Shown here: piece by piece, positions 46,636-56,082 of the stretch | Layout: every line of letters begins with the position of its first letter | Position numbering within the stretch: position 1 is the first letter of the stretch | Made by a program: the position numbers and the translations under genes | Notes under the pieces: generated by a model | Seen by the model: the letters and a program-made list of their open reading frames with translations, nothing else | The model's database searches: none | Told to the model about the DNA's origin: nothing | Source: Pedosphaera sp. | GTDB lineage: Bacteria > Verrucomicrobiota > Verrucomicrobiia > Limisphaerales > Pedosphaeraceae | NCBI GenBank assembly: GCA_028293285.1 | Contig: JAQGPC010000101.1 | Location: 1-64,000 of the forward strand | Length of the DNA: 64,000 nt | Direction: 5' to 3'

Positions 46636-46768
46636 GTCGCTTTTGTGCCACTAGAAGGAAAAAGGTTCAAGAGAACAGCGAAAATCTGCACATGAGGTGA
46701 AACGGGACGGTTGGTTGGGAAAGAGTGAGCATCGCAGCGTTAGATGGGATGAAGGGTATTTAAGGACT

Positions 46769-46824
46769 TAACGCGCCGGGATGTTTGGGGATTGCTGCGC
46801 CCGGGGACGCATGTCCTCCGTTTG
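46769..46824. repeat. GC-rich palindromic intergenic repeat, copy C
   Basis: TAACGCGCCGGGATG... then CTGCGCCCGGGGACGCATGTCCTCCGTTTGA, sharing both ends with copy B. Sits upstream of the sigma operon. Confidence 0.6.
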
Positions 46825-47173
46825 AATAAAGTTGACGAGCCGTGTAACGGGTGTTATTTATATGGCGTTATTGCAGTTCTTTGACAATTTATTGGCAGGA
46901 ATGGCCCGCAGCCCGTTGTTTGGCCAACCGACGGATGCGAGGATTACGGTGAAGCAGTCCCGCATGCGGACCGCGCTCCTAAATCGAACAGTTGTGAGCT
47001 AGTACGACCCGGTACGAGTAGCAACGAGTTAAACCACGAATGGAAAAGATGCCAAATAGCCGCGAAAGGGCGCAGAGAGCGCAAAAGGAAAAGGATGAAG
47101 AACAAAGCTCAGAATGGAGAGGATGGAAGATTGAGGATAGAAGATGGCGATGGCTCGAACATCGAAGCGGGAC

Positions 47174-47240
47174 GGAAATTAATACGTATACCTGTGTATC
47201 GAGTGAAAAGGAGAGTTAAAGAGACTTAAGTAGGGTTAAG
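47174..47240. repeat. GGAAATTAATACGT repeat, copy 1
   Basis: GGAAATTAATACGTATACCTGTGTATCGAGT followed by GAGTTAAAGAGACTTAAG. Copy 2 at 47480-47545 shares the first 14 bases exactly and the later GAGT...GACTTAA pattern. Confidence 0.45.
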
Positions 47241-47261
47241 GAGAGATAAAAATTTAAAGTT

Positions 47262-47292
47262 GAGATACGAATTGCACGAATGAACACGAATT
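47262..47292. repeat. Dispersed ACGAATTGCACGAAT repeat, copy 2
   Basis: GAGATACGAATTGCACGAATGAACACGAATT, matching 33270-33300. Confidence 0.5.
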
Positions 47293-47479
47293 AGGAGTTG
47301 CTGATGAAAACCAGACGCGAAGGCGCGAAGACTAATGGCCACGAAAAGGCACAAGGGGGCACAAAAGGAGGAAAGCCGGAAGAGAGTAAGATTAGGATTA
47401 TGAGTAACCACCGCAATCGCGGGGCAGGGATTAAGAATGGAAAGGAACTCGCCGACAGGCTGTCGGCGCTCCGGGAGAA

Positions 47480-47545
47480 GGAAATTAATACGTGTATGGT
47501 ACTATCTCGAGTTAACTCGACTTAACTTGAGTTAACTCGAGTAAA
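47480..47545. repeat. GGAAATTAATACGT repeat, copy 2, with GAGTTAACTCGA array
   Basis: After GGAAATTAATACGTGTATGG comes CTCGAGTTAACTCGACTTAA and CTTGAGTTAACTCGAG (47506-47541), two TTAA-centred palindromes in tandem that also form a larger inverted repeat. Confidence 0.5.
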
Positions 47546-47851
47546 AAAATTTATGAATGAATCGGGATTATTGATTCTCACACCCCTCCGGGGTGTCGAG
47601 GTTTGTTTGTCTGGTCCGGTGGCTGCAGCCGTCCCGCAGACGGAACGACTTTGCCAGCGGCTAATTTCCTGCGCGCCTCCGGAGCGGAGATCCGAATAAT
47701 CAAGGAGATTAGGATTAACAAATCGAAGCCAATTGAGATGTTTAATTTGGCGCAATTCTTGCGAGAAACAGCGTAGCAGAATCATAAATTATATGAAAAC
47801 TTTGTGTAAGCGCCGCTTGTCAAAGGTGCGCAACGCCAGTAAGGTCAGGAC

Positions 47852-48859
47852 ATGTTAAAACAGACTGTTGTATCATTAGTTCTGCTTTCTTTTGGCTGGC
47901 AGGTGGCGGTCGCGGATGTGGTCCAGCTCAAGGACAAGTCGGCGGTCACAGGCAAGATTTTGGCCGAGAAGCGCGACGCGGTGGTCGTGGACATTGGCTA
48001 CACGGTATTGGTCATTCCCAAGAACCAGGTGGCGAAAGTTTCCAAGGCAAATGACAAGGAAACAGCGGTGACGACTGCGGTGGCAGTGGCACCGGTTGCA
48101 CCGACGCCCGCTCCGGTCGCGATTACTCCGGCCGACATAAAAGCGGGCGGTTACCAAAGTGGCAATGCGCAAATGCCGCTTAAAGATGTGCGTGAATTGG
48201 TGAATTTGCTGGGTGAATCGGTGGTGCAAGTGCGCACGCCGGGCGGATTGGGCTCAGGATTCATCATCAATGAAGACGGCTTCCTGATCACGAATTTTCA
48301 CGTGATTGAAGGGGAAACCCAGATTTCCGTGGAGGTCTATCATCAAAAGGCGGGGCAGCTTGAGCGGAAGGTTTATAAGGATGTAAAAATCATCGCCATG
48401 AACAAGTTCGAGGACATGACGTTGCTCAAGATTGACGACAAGGATGCGCCGAAATTTGCGAAGGTGTTGCTAGGCGATTCCGATGCCTTGGCCGTGGGTG
48501 AAAGCGTGTTTGCCATCGGCAGTCCATTGGGGCTCGAACGCACAGTGACCGAAGGCATCGTGAGCACGAAGACGCGGCAATTGCAGGGCGAGCTTTATCT
48601 GCAAACGACGGCGCAGATCAATCCAGGCAACAGTGGCGGCCCCCTGTTCAACATGCGCGGCGAGGTGATCGGCGTCACGAACATGAAAATCACTTTTGGC
48701 GAAGGCCTGGGCTTTGCGATTCCCATCGGGTCGGTGAAATTTTTCCTGGATCATCGGGATGCATATGCCTATTCCAATGATAATCCCAGCAATCCGTATC
48801 GCTATCTCGAACCGCCGAGCCGCACCAAACAACAAGCGACAGTCGCGGCCAAAAAGTAG
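47852..48859 (+). CDS. Secreted trypsin-like serine protease (S1C/Deg-like, no PDZ)
   Basis: 335 residues, signal peptide about 1-21 (ending VAVADV). An N-terminal part (VVQLKDKSAVTGKILAEKRDAVVVDIGYTVLVIPKNQVAKV) is a small beta-barrel-like module. The protease domain has the catalytic triad: His in LITNFHVIEG, Asp in KFEDMTLLKID, Ser in INPGNSGGPLFNMRGEVIGV. Unlike DegP or DegS there is no PDZ domain; the chain ends with a short basic tail. It probably degrades or processes envelope proteins. Confidence 0.85.
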   Translation: MLKQTVVSLVLLSFGWQVAVADVVQLKDKSAVTGKILAEKRDAVVVDIGYTVLVIPKNQVAKVSKANDKETAVTTAVAVAPVAPTPAPVAITPADIKAGGYQSGNAQMPLKDVRELVNLLGESVVQVRTPGGLGSGFIINEDGFLITNFHVIEGETQISVEVYHQKAGQLERKVYKDVKIIAMNKFEDMTLLKIDDKDAPKFAKVLLGDSDALAVGESVFAIGSPLGLERTVTEGIVSTKTRQLQGELYLQTTAQINPGNSGGPLFNMRGEVIGVTNMKITFGEGLGFAIPIGSVKFFLDHRDAYAYSNDNPSNPYRYLEPPSRTKQQATVAAKK

Positions 48860-48957
48860 GCCAGTCTTTTAAAAACGGGATGCGTGGAATGAAACTATTC
48901 GTAATCACCGATGTTAACCCAAGGAGTGTGTCCAAGACCTGCAATTATTTATAGCCC

Positions 48958-50889
48958 ATGAAAAAAATCCTAACTGTTCTTACCACATTGGTTTGCCTGG
49001 CCTTAAGCGCCACGGCGGCCATCCTACCCGCAGAAAAAGTGTTGCCGGACGATACGCTGTTCATGTTCACCATTCCGGACTTCATGAAGGCGAAGGATAT
49101 TTACAGCAACTCGCCGCAAGGCCAGTTGTGGAGCGATCCTTCCTTGAAGGCGTTTAAAGATAAATTTCTAGGCAAGCTTAAGTCGGAATACCTGACTCCG
49201 ATGGAGCGCGATTTGGGAATTCACTTTGAGGATTATACTGGATTATTGAAGGGACAATTTACTTTTGCCGTGACGCAAAACGGATGGGATGGCAAGGACA
49301 AGACCCAGGAACCGGCGTTGTTGTTGCTGATTGATACGAAGGACAAAAGCTCGCAATTGAAAACCAACCTGGCCGACTTGAAGAAGAAATGGGTGGATTC
49401 CGGCAAGTCGGTCAAGACGGAGAAGATTCGCGATATTGAATTCTCTGTTGCGGTGTTATCGAGCAACGACCTGCCCAAGTCTTTGAGAAAGAGTTTGTCG
49501 GGCGGTTCGGCGGAGGCGGAGAAGGACAAGGCAGAAGAATCGGATGCGAAGAAACCAGCTACGAAGAAGCAAATTTATATCGGACAGGCAGAGTCCATGT
49601 TGATCATGGGCAATTCTCCCAAGGCGATTGAAAAGATTTTGGCGCGCATGTCAGGCGGTTCGGTGAAGAGCCTGAGCGAGGTGCCGATTTATGAGGCCAA
49701 TCATAATGCGATGTTCCGGGAGGCACCGTTATTCGGCTGGATAAATGCCAAGGCTTTCATCGATGTTTTGAGTCGAGAAGATGCGAGCGCGTCGGATGAT
49801 TCGGCGTCGAATCCATTTGCGTTTAAACCCAGCAAGGTCATGGCGGCAGCGGGCTTGAATGGCCTGAAAACAATTGCTTTCAATTATCTTTATTCCAATG
49901 ACGGCGCGCAGTTCAACCTGTTCCTTGGAGCGCCGGAAACGACGCGGTCGGGCCTTTTCACCATTCTGGCGGGAGAGCCGAAGGAATACATTCCGCCGAC
50001 GTTTGTGCCGGCGGATGCGGTGAAGTTTCAACGCTGGCGCATTGATGGGCAGAAAGCGTGGGCGACGCTGCAGAAAATGTTGAATGACATTTCTCCGCAA
50101 ACTCTGAACAGCCTTAATTTCGTCCTAAGCACGGCTGAAGCCGGAGCCAAGGAGAAGGACTCAAGCTTCGATATCAAAAAGAACCTATTTGGAAATCTAG
50201 GCAATGACATCATCAGTTATTCCAAGTTGCCAAAAGGAAGTTCTATGGCGGATCTGGATTCGGCACCGTCCATTTTCCTGGTTGGTTCTTCCAATCCGGA
50301 CCAACTCGCGAGCGCTTTGAAAAACACTTTCAGCTTCCTCCTCCAACAAGGGGGAGCGCCTACTGAGCGTGAATTTTTGGGCCGCAAAGTTTACTCGCTT
50401 CCTTTGCCGGGTTCAGCGACAGCAAAGGGCGAAAAAGCTCCGGCACGCAGCATGAGCTTTGCGGGAAGCGGCGGATATGTCGTCATCAGCACCGATACGG
50501 GCATGCTGGAGGAATATTTGCGGAGCAATGAGAAGCAGGGAAAATCATTGCGCGAAGCGCCGGGATTGAGCGAGGCGATGCAGAAGGTTGCCGGCAGCAC
50601 GACCACGTCATTCGGTTTTTCCAATGACAGTGAATCGATGCGGGTGACGCTGGAAGCCTTTAAGAAAGATTTCGGCTCACCTGAGTCCATGGGCACGCTG
50701 GGGCCATTGGCCGCAATCATGGGCATGAGCGACCCAGCCAAGGTCAAGGATTGGGTGGATGTTTCACTGCTGCCCACCTTCGACAAGGTTTCGAAATATT
50801 TTTACTTCACGGTCTATAGCGGCAGTGCGACGAGCGAAGGTTTAAGTTGGAAAGTGTTTGCGCCCACGCCTCCGCAGATGAAGAAATAA
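48958..50889 (+). CDS. Large secreted protein of unknown function (DUF3352-like)
   Basis: 643 residues with a signal peptide (about 1-20, ending SATAA). The start AILPAEKVLPDDTLFMFTIPDFMKAKDIYSNSPQGQLWSDPSLKAFKDKFLGKL recalls DUF3352-type proteins, in which 'LPADT...V.D' repeats occur; a second half repeats similar beta-alpha patterns (LADLDSAPSIFLVGSSNPDQLASALKNTFSFLLQQGG). A charged, lysine-rich insert lies near 185-205. It follows the protease by 98 bases on the same strand and ends at a bidirectional terminator. Function unknown. Confidence 0.65.
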   Translation: MKKILTVLTTLVCLALSATAAILPAEKVLPDDTLFMFTIPDFMKAKDIYSNSPQGQLWSDPSLKAFKDKFLGKLKSEYLTPMERDLGIHFEDYTGLLKGQFTFAVTQNGWDGKDKTQEPALLLLIDTKDKSSQLKTNLADLKKKWVDSGKSVKTEKIRDIEFSVAVLSSNDLPKSLRKSLSGGSAEAEKDKAEESDAKKPATKKQIYIGQAESMLIMGNSPKAIEKILARMSGGSVKSLSEVPIYEANHNAMFREAPLFGWINAKAFIDVLSREDASASDDSASNPFAFKPSKVMAAAGLNGLKTIAFNYLYSNDGAQFNLFLGAPETTRSGLFTILAGEPKEYIPPTFVPADAVKFQRWRIDGQKAWATLQKMLNDISPQTLNSLNFVLSTAEAGAKEKDSSFDIKKNLFGNLGNDIISYSKLPKGSSMADLDSAPSIFLVGSSNPDQLASALKNTFSFLLQQGGAPTEREFLGRKVYSLPLPGSATAKGEKAPARSMSFAGSGGYVVISTDTGMLEEYLRSNEKQGKSLREAPGLSEAMQKVAGSTTTSFGFSNDSESMRVTLEAFKKDFGSPESMGTLGPLAAIMGMSDPAKVKDWVDVSLLPTFDKVSKYFYFTVYSGSATSEGLSWKVFAPTPPQMKK

Positions 50890-50913
50890 TTAATTGTTCA
50901 ACGCATCAAAGAA

Positions 50914-50943
50914 AAAGGCGGGCAAAGTTGCCCGCCTTTTTTA
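50914..50943. terminator. Bidirectional terminator
   Basis: AAAGGCGGGCAA / TTGCCCGCCTTT (12-bp stem) flanked by A-run on the left and T-run on the right, between the convergent genes ending at 50889 and 50971. Confidence 0.85.
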
Positions 50944-50970
50944 CATCGTTGAAGAGCAAACCGCCCTGCT

Positions 50971-53307
50971 CTATTGCTGCGGATAAACTAGAATGCGATC
51001 GTGCACGAGAATGACCAGATCGTTCTTTTTATCGCCCGTCACGTCGGTGACCAGTGCTTCGCGAGGTTCGGGCATATCGCCACGGCGACCACGGAAGGTG
51101 CGCTCTTCAAAGACCTGCCAGCGATTGGCTGGGACGAGCTTGCGGTTGGCGTCGAACGTCACGATATCGAGATAGTTTTTCCCGGTTTCCAGGAAGACCA
51201 GATCTTTGCGACCATCGTTGTCCAGATCGCCGGAGACCACATCATTCAGGTGACCGTCCTTGATAGGGGTTTCATAGCTATCGAGTTCAGTGAATTCCCA
51301 CACCTTGCCTTGAAGCGGCATCCAACCAACCGCATCCTTGCCCAAAAAGGCGATGCTGTTCAGATTAGTATTGCTCAGAGCAATTGATTGCACGCTATTG
51401 AAGGCCGTATATGGCAGGGAAATGTTGCGGACAACCTGCCAGACGCCGGCTTTATCACGCTCGCAAAGAGTCAAAGCCTTGCGCTCGGCATCGAGCAGGA
51501 ACAGAGAGTTAACGGCATTGGTGCCATTCGGAACGGTGGCAGCTCCCACGAGGCGGGAATTGCTGCCCGCGCCGTTGATTTGCTCTTTCACGCTGAACAC
51601 CCATCCGCCGCGGTTGGTGGAATTTTGCGCGGAAGCTTCCTGCTTCAGCACCACGGCACGAAGGAAATTCTTTTGAGCCAGCAACAACTCCGGCTTGCCG
51701 TCGCCATCGACATCCGCCGCACTCATCCAAGGCTCTTCCACACTGCCGCCGGGAGGAGCGATGTCCTGTTCGTCAAAATCCTTGTCCTTCACCTGGAGCA
51801 TCACTTTGATTTTCTCGTACGGAATCAAGACTACCAAATCTGTCAGGCCATCCTGATTCACATCCTGGAAAGCGATAGACGTAGGATTCGATTTGAAATT
51901 TTCATTCAGCTTTTGGGTTTTACTTTTGCCATCAGGAGTGCGAGTCACCAATGAGCGTTTTCCATCCTGGTCCACAATCACGGCCAGCACGGGCTTGCCA
52001 TTGGGCTGAAGCCGTCCGACTGCCATGGACAAAGGTTTGCCCTCGAGAGGAATCAGCGTGGGGAAAGGAAGCCTCCCCTTTTCATCCAACTGGGCCACGC
52101 CAATCTGTCGTTCGTCGCCGCTCAGCAGAAAAATCTCAGGCTTGCCATCCCCGTTCCAATCGGCAACCGCCAAATCGCTCACACCGGTGAGTGTGGAAAA
52201 AGTCTTGGGGGCTTCGAGCGTGCCATCCTGTTTTTGCAAATAGATGTTGATTTGCCCGCTTTCCGGCTCTGCAACCAGCAGGTCAGGCAACTTGTCACCA
52301 TTCACGTCAGCCCAGAGCAAGCCGCGTCGAGACTTGTCACTCTTGTTCAGAGGCATGACCTGGAACTGTCCTTTCTTGAAGGTGCCGGAAAGATCTTCCG
52401 CTGCTTTGCGAGTAAACTCTGCAACTTGCGACCGTCCGGAATTTTGAGCAATGGTAATAATTTGAGTTTTGTCATTCGCCTCCAAATTATCAGTCCAGTA
52501 GGAACGCAACGGAGGAAGGGTGAAGTAAACTTCAGGCCCGAGTTGGCCGGAATCGTTTTGCAGACGGAAACGAAATGGAGTCGGGCTTTCCCAATTCACA
52601 AGCAGTAGATCACTGCGACCATCGCCATCAATATCGAGCACCTGCACGGCCTTGACAGTCCCCGAATAGGGAATCTTCTCCGGTTCGCCGAGAGTATGAT
52701 CTTTCTTCTGGCTAAGGACATAGATTTGGGTATCACCCAACAGCACCAAATCCGTGAGGTGATCGCCATTCACATCGCCTGTGACCAGGGCATTGCCGGT
52801 CACTTGCCCGTCATCAATGGGCCAGCGTTTGGGCGCGCTCCAGCCATTTGTGCCCTGATTATACTGCACGACCAATTCCTTCGGCTCACCGTAATAGGCA
52901 ATATCAGGCTTTCCATCGCCATTAAGATCCGCCACTACGAGCGCGGAAATGCGCTTTTCCGAAGCGATGGATTCGAGACGGAAACGCGCGTCCATGGGCA
53001 ATTCATTCAATTCCTGTTTGCCTTGGAATTTGACCGCTTTAATGGCATTGGTATTGCCAGTTTGATTGTAAAGCAGGTTAATTTTTGAGCGGGCATTATT
53101 GACCACGATAAGGTCATTATACCCGTCGCAATCCAAGTCAGCGGAACGCAGGAGGGAAATCTGGTTATCAATCGGAAAAATCTCCGGACCGGTAAAACCA
53201 AAGCGGTTGGTAGTGATATCTTCGGCGTGCGAAATCAGGGCAAAGAGAACTGCGCTGAGCACTGTCCCGGCACGAACGAAAGATGGGATTAGATTGGATT
53301 TTTGCAT
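50971..53307 (-). CDS. Secreted FG-GAP/VCBS-repeat protein
   Basis: About 778 residues from ATG 53307 (MQKSNLIPSFVRAGTVLSAVLFALISHAED), a clean signal peptide; the track's longer frame overlaps yjbQ. The chain is built of many propeller blades with Ca-binding DxDxDG-type loops: LRSADLDCDGYNDLIVV, VADLNGDGKPDIAYYG, GDVNGDHLTDLVLLG, LDIDGDGRSDLLLV, ADWNGDGKPEIFLL, SAADVDGDGKPELLLA, SGDLDNDGRKDLVFLE. These proteins form beta-propellers of unknown ligand, often surface or periplasmic. Confidence 0.8.
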   Translation of the reverse strand: MQKSNLIPSFVRAGTVLSAVLFALISHAEDITTNRFGFTGPEIFPIDNQISLLRSADLDCDGYNDLIVVNNARSKINLLYNQTGNTNAIKAVKFQGKQELNELPMDARFRLESIASEKRISALVVADLNGDGKPDIAYYGEPKELVVQYNQGTNGWSAPKRWPIDDGQVTGNALVTGDVNGDHLTDLVLLGDTQIYVLSQKKDHTLGEPEKIPYSGTVKAVQVLDIDGDGRSDLLLVNWESPTPFRFRLQNDSGQLGPEVYFTLPPLRSYWTDNLEANDKTQIITIAQNSGRSQVAEFTRKAAEDLSGTFKKGQFQVMPLNKSDKSRRGLLWADVNGDKLPDLLVAEPESGQINIYLQKQDGTLEAPKTFSTLTGVSDLAVADWNGDGKPEIFLLSGDERQIGVAQLDEKGRLPFPTLIPLEGKPLSMAVGRLQPNGKPVLAVIVDQDGKRSLVTRTPDGKSKTQKLNENFKSNPTSIAFQDVNQDGLTDLVVLIPYEKIKVMLQVKDKDFDEQDIAPPGGSVEEPWMSAADVDGDGKPELLLAQKNFLRAVVLKQEASAQNSTNRGGWVFSVKEQINGAGSNSRLVGAATVPNGTNAVNSLFLLDAERKALTLCERDKAGVWQVVRNISLPYTAFNSVQSIALSNTNLNSIAFLGKDAVGWMPLQGKVWEFTELDSYETPIKDGHLNDVVSGDLDNDGRKDLVFLETGKNYLDIVTFDANRKLVPANRWQVFEERTFRGRRGDMPEPREALVTDVTGDKKNDLVILVHDRILVYPQQ

Positions 53308-53374
53308 TTTAAATTCAAATTCATTATCATTAAGACTAACGGGAAAGTGCCACTGGTTGCACATCTTGGCTAGC

Positions 53375-53797
53375 TTATTCCCCGATAAAATGGGCTGCAA
53401 CACGTCGTGAATGAGGCTGTCGGCGATGCTCCCAAACATAAATGCCCTGCCATGTGCCCAGCGCCAGACGTCCATTTTGGATCGGGATGCTGAGATTTAC
53501 CGTAGTCAAAGCCGTGCGCACGTGCGCTGGCATGTCGTCCTCCCCTTCTTCGGTGTGCTGAAACAATGGATCACCATCAGGTACCAGGCGGGAGAAGAAT
53601 CGTTCAAAATCACGCCGCACTTCTGGATCAGCATTTTCCTGGATCAATAGGGACGCGGAAGTATGGCGCAAATGCAGCGTGAGTAATCCATTTAGGATAC
53701 CGCTTTCATGAACCCAAGCTGATACCTGTTGGGTAATTTCATAAAAACCGCGCCCACGCGTAGCCACAACGAATTCGTGCAGTCCTTGACTTAACAT
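53375..53797 (-). CDS. YjbQ-family protein (secondary thiamine-phosphate synthase-type)
   Basis: 140 residues, the normal length for UPF0047/YjbQ. Signature residues: LTLHLRHTSASLLIQENADPEVRRDFERFFSRLVPDG...FQHTEEGEDDMPAHVRTALTTVNLSIPIQNGRLALGTWQGIYVWEHRRQPHSRRV, including the conserved HTSA, EGxDDMPAH and GTWQGI(Y/F) motifs. It has weak thiamine-phosphate synthase activity in E. coli; physiological role is unclear. It is 67 bases upstream of the FG-GAP start on the same strand. Confidence 0.92.
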   Translation of the reverse strand: MLSQGLHEFVVATRGRGFYEITQQVSAWVHESGILNGLLTLHLRHTSASLLIQENADPEVRRDFERFFSRLVPDGDPLFQHTEEGEDDMPAHVRTALTTVNLSIPIQNGRLALGTWQGIYVWEHRRQPHSRRVAAHFIGE

Positions 53798-53845
53798 TTC
53801 TACTTAACGGACAGTCGCTTTTTATTGCCGGACCACACCGACCCT

Positions 53846-55768
53846 TCACTGAGAGGTCGCGGAAGCCGTCTTGGTGGAGTCCAGCAGTTTTTCCAATTCA
53901 AGATTATGAGGGTGACCGGCGGCCAAAGCCTTTTGATAGTGCCAACGGGCCAGTTCAACCAAGGGTGGCCTCTGGGTGACATAAACTACAGCGAGATTGT
54001 TATGTGCGCTGCCATAACTGGGCTCAATTTGAATGGCTTTGCGCAGGGCAGTTTCCGCCGGCCCGCGCAGGCCTTTATGACTAAGCGTAATGCCCAAATA
54101 ATTTTGGATTTCAGCGCTTTGGGGGTCGAGTTGAGCCGCGTGACTTAAGGTATCCAATGCTTCATCATAATTTGCCTGCTGGAATTGAATGCGCCCCAGG
54201 AGAGAAAGAGTATAAGCATCATTAGGCTCCAAGGCGATAGCCTGCTTGGCATTTTTTTCAGCATCGGGCAACTGGTTCCGCTCGATTTGAATGGCAGCGA
54301 GATTAGCCAGCGTAAACACGTTCTTACTGTCCTGCTTCAACACCTCGAGATACTTCTCTTCGGCCTTATCAAATTGCCGGGCGGCAAAATAACGTTGAGC
54401 TTCCACCACCATTTTTCCAGCAGTGGGCGATAATTCCTTATGAGTTTTTTTGCCGGTATTAGCATCTGTTGCTGTCAGGTTGCTTCCCGGTTTATTAAAC
54501 AAGGCCAGCTCTTCTGTCGTATACGGAACCTTTTTGGCTTCCAACACATCGATTCGCGCACGCAATGTGGCCAATTGCCTGGTCATATCATCGATCCGGG
54601 TAGCGGTTTCCTTCCCCTTCTTGCGTCCACGTAATTCCTTGGTCGCTGCATCGAGGCTTTTTTGTAATTCATCGCGTTGCAGTTCCAAAACCCTGATTTT
54701 TTCGAGGCTCGCCGTATCAATGGCAGCGGGTGCATTGGTTGCGGCCATGGCGGTAACGTGCCGCAACCGATTTTCCAACGCGATTTTCTCGAGGCGCAAA
54801 ATGTCCTTGTCAGATTGCAAAGTTGCAATCTGTGCCTGGGCTTGAAGCAGCTTACGATTTGCATCTTCATCTTTCGCCATAGCGCCGGGCTTGCTCTTTA
54901 ACCCGGCCAATTCCTTCTTCAGGATTTCATTTTCCGCACGCAAGGCGATAGCAGCTTCATCAGAGGACGAACTCAGAGTTTTCAACCGCGCCTGCATGGC
55001 TTGTTTTTCCATCGCCAAATTAGCGTTTGCCTCAGAGAGCTGGGTCAACTTGCGATTGGCTTCCGCCAGTGCTTGACGAGCCTGTCCCAATGCAGCTGGA
55101 TCAACTTGGGGGACAGCGTTTGTTTTGGTGTTTTCCAACCCAACCTTGAGCAAATCATTTTCCTTTTGTAACTCCCGGATTTTCTGTTCCGCCTTGGCTA
55201 GTTCACGAGGATCAACGGAGGCAGGTTGCGCGCTTAGGGCTTCTTTCAACTTCGCTTCGAGTAATACCTTGTCAGCTTCCAGGCGGTGTACTTGTTCCTG
55301 CAAGGCTTTCATCGGCCCTTCCATGTCGCGCAAGGCCGCAGGAGGAGCAGCATTAGTTGGCGGAGGTGGAACAGATTCCAGCGGTTCAGTTGCGCGTGGT
55401 GGAGTGGGCGCAGATGCAGGGACTGGAACCGGAGCCGGCGCGTTTGTTTGGGGATTGACTGTTTTTTTAACGGGAGCGGGTGCGGACTGGTTTGTCGAAA
55501 GCTGAGCTATTTTACCTTCCAAATAATTCAGCCGGAATTTTACCACCTTTGCATTCCAATCTGGATTTACGGTTTGGAACTTTTTTAAGGTGGATTGCGC
55601 CTCAAGATACTTGGCCATGGCCGGTCCGGACTGGCCCCTTTCGCTCAGCGCGTCAGCTTGCTGGATCAGATTATAAATATTAATATACTGATCGTCCGGT
55701 CCTTGCGCCCGAGCCATGGGTGACATGGCAAGGAGAAGTAAAATCATCAACGTGAACAAACGTTTCAT
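53846..55768 (-). CDS. Secreted coiled-coil protein with C-terminal TPR repeats
   Basis: 640 residues with a signal peptide (about 1-21, ending MARAQG). A proline/alanine-rich linker (PVPVPASAPTPPRATEPLESVPPPPTNAAPP, about 110-140) is followed by a long coiled coil (about 150-410; ALQEQVHRLEADKVLLEAKLKEAL, LQAQAQIATLQSDKDILRLEKIALENRL). The end (about 455-620) holds four or five TPR repeats (AQRYFAARQFDKAEEKYLEVLKQDSKNVFTLANLAAIQIERNQLPDAEKNAKQAI). A periplasmic scaffold is likely. Partner unknown. Confidence 0.8.
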   Translation of the reverse strand: MKRLFTLMILLLLAMSPMARAQGPDDQYINIYNLIQQADALSERGQSGPAMAKYLEAQSTLKKFQTVNPDWNAKVVKFRLNYLEGKIAQLSTNQSAPAPVKKTVNPQTNAPAPVPVPASAPTPPRATEPLESVPPPPTNAAPPAALRDMEGPMKALQEQVHRLEADKVLLEAKLKEALSAQPASVDPRELAKAEQKIRELQKENDLLKVGLENTKTNAVPQVDPAALGQARQALAEANRKLTQLSEANANLAMEKQAMQARLKTLSSSSDEAAIALRAENEILKKELAGLKSKPGAMAKDEDANRKLLQAQAQIATLQSDKDILRLEKIALENRLRHVTAMAATNAPAAIDTASLEKIRVLELQRDELQKSLDAATKELRGRKKGKETATRIDDMTRQLATLRARIDVLEAKKVPYTTEELALFNKPGSNLTATDANTGKKTHKELSPTAGKMVVEAQRYFAARQFDKAEEKYLEVLKQDSKNVFTLANLAAIQIERNQLPDAEKNAKQAIALEPNDAYTLSLLGRIQFQQANYDEALDTLSHAAQLDPQSAEIQNYLGITLSHKGLRGPAETALRKAIQIEPSYGSAHNNLAVVYVTQRPPLVELARWHYQKALAAGHPHNLELEKLLDSTKTASATSQ

Positions 55769-56082
55769 CGCCTCATATTATCCACTTTATAGAACTTTTG
55801 GCAATCCTTACATCGGTTGGAATTCCCTGACTGGGACGGAGGAGTATTCTATTGTTTGCACTAGTTAAGAGGATTTGCAACCCTGTTTTTATGGATTAAA
55901 GTGTCAACTCCCCAGGTTGATGGCGGCCGATGTTGCTGATTTAAAGAATTTTTCTTTTTTCCGGGATTAAATATGGGCAAACTTAGCTGTTTGATGAGCA
56001 ATTTGAAAAAGTTATCGAGGATTCGACTTATTTGCGGAAGTTTCGCTATTTCCTGCCGGAGCGCTTTTAATACAGTTCAACT
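55769..56082. other. Divergent intergenic region
   Basis: 314 bases between the coiled-coil/TPR gene and the second TMTC-like gene, read in opposite directions. It must hold both promoters. No strong -35/-10 pair or repeat was recognised. Confidence 0.4.

Larger units (their letters stand above)
46636..47851. other. Gene-free, repeat-rich region
   Basis: About 1.2 kb without a credible gene; the short ORFs at 47226-47411, 47298-47525 and 47522-47785 have repeat-like composition. It holds repeat copy C, two diverged copies of a GGAAATTAATACGT-led repeat, an ACGAATTGCACGAAT repeat, a GAGTTAACTCGA palindrome array and a CCCCTCCGGGGTGT palindrome near 47583. Confidence 0.5.

Noticed and set aside
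47226-47785. Short ORFs in the repeat-rich gap
   Set aside because: Composition follows the repeats; no start signals or domains.
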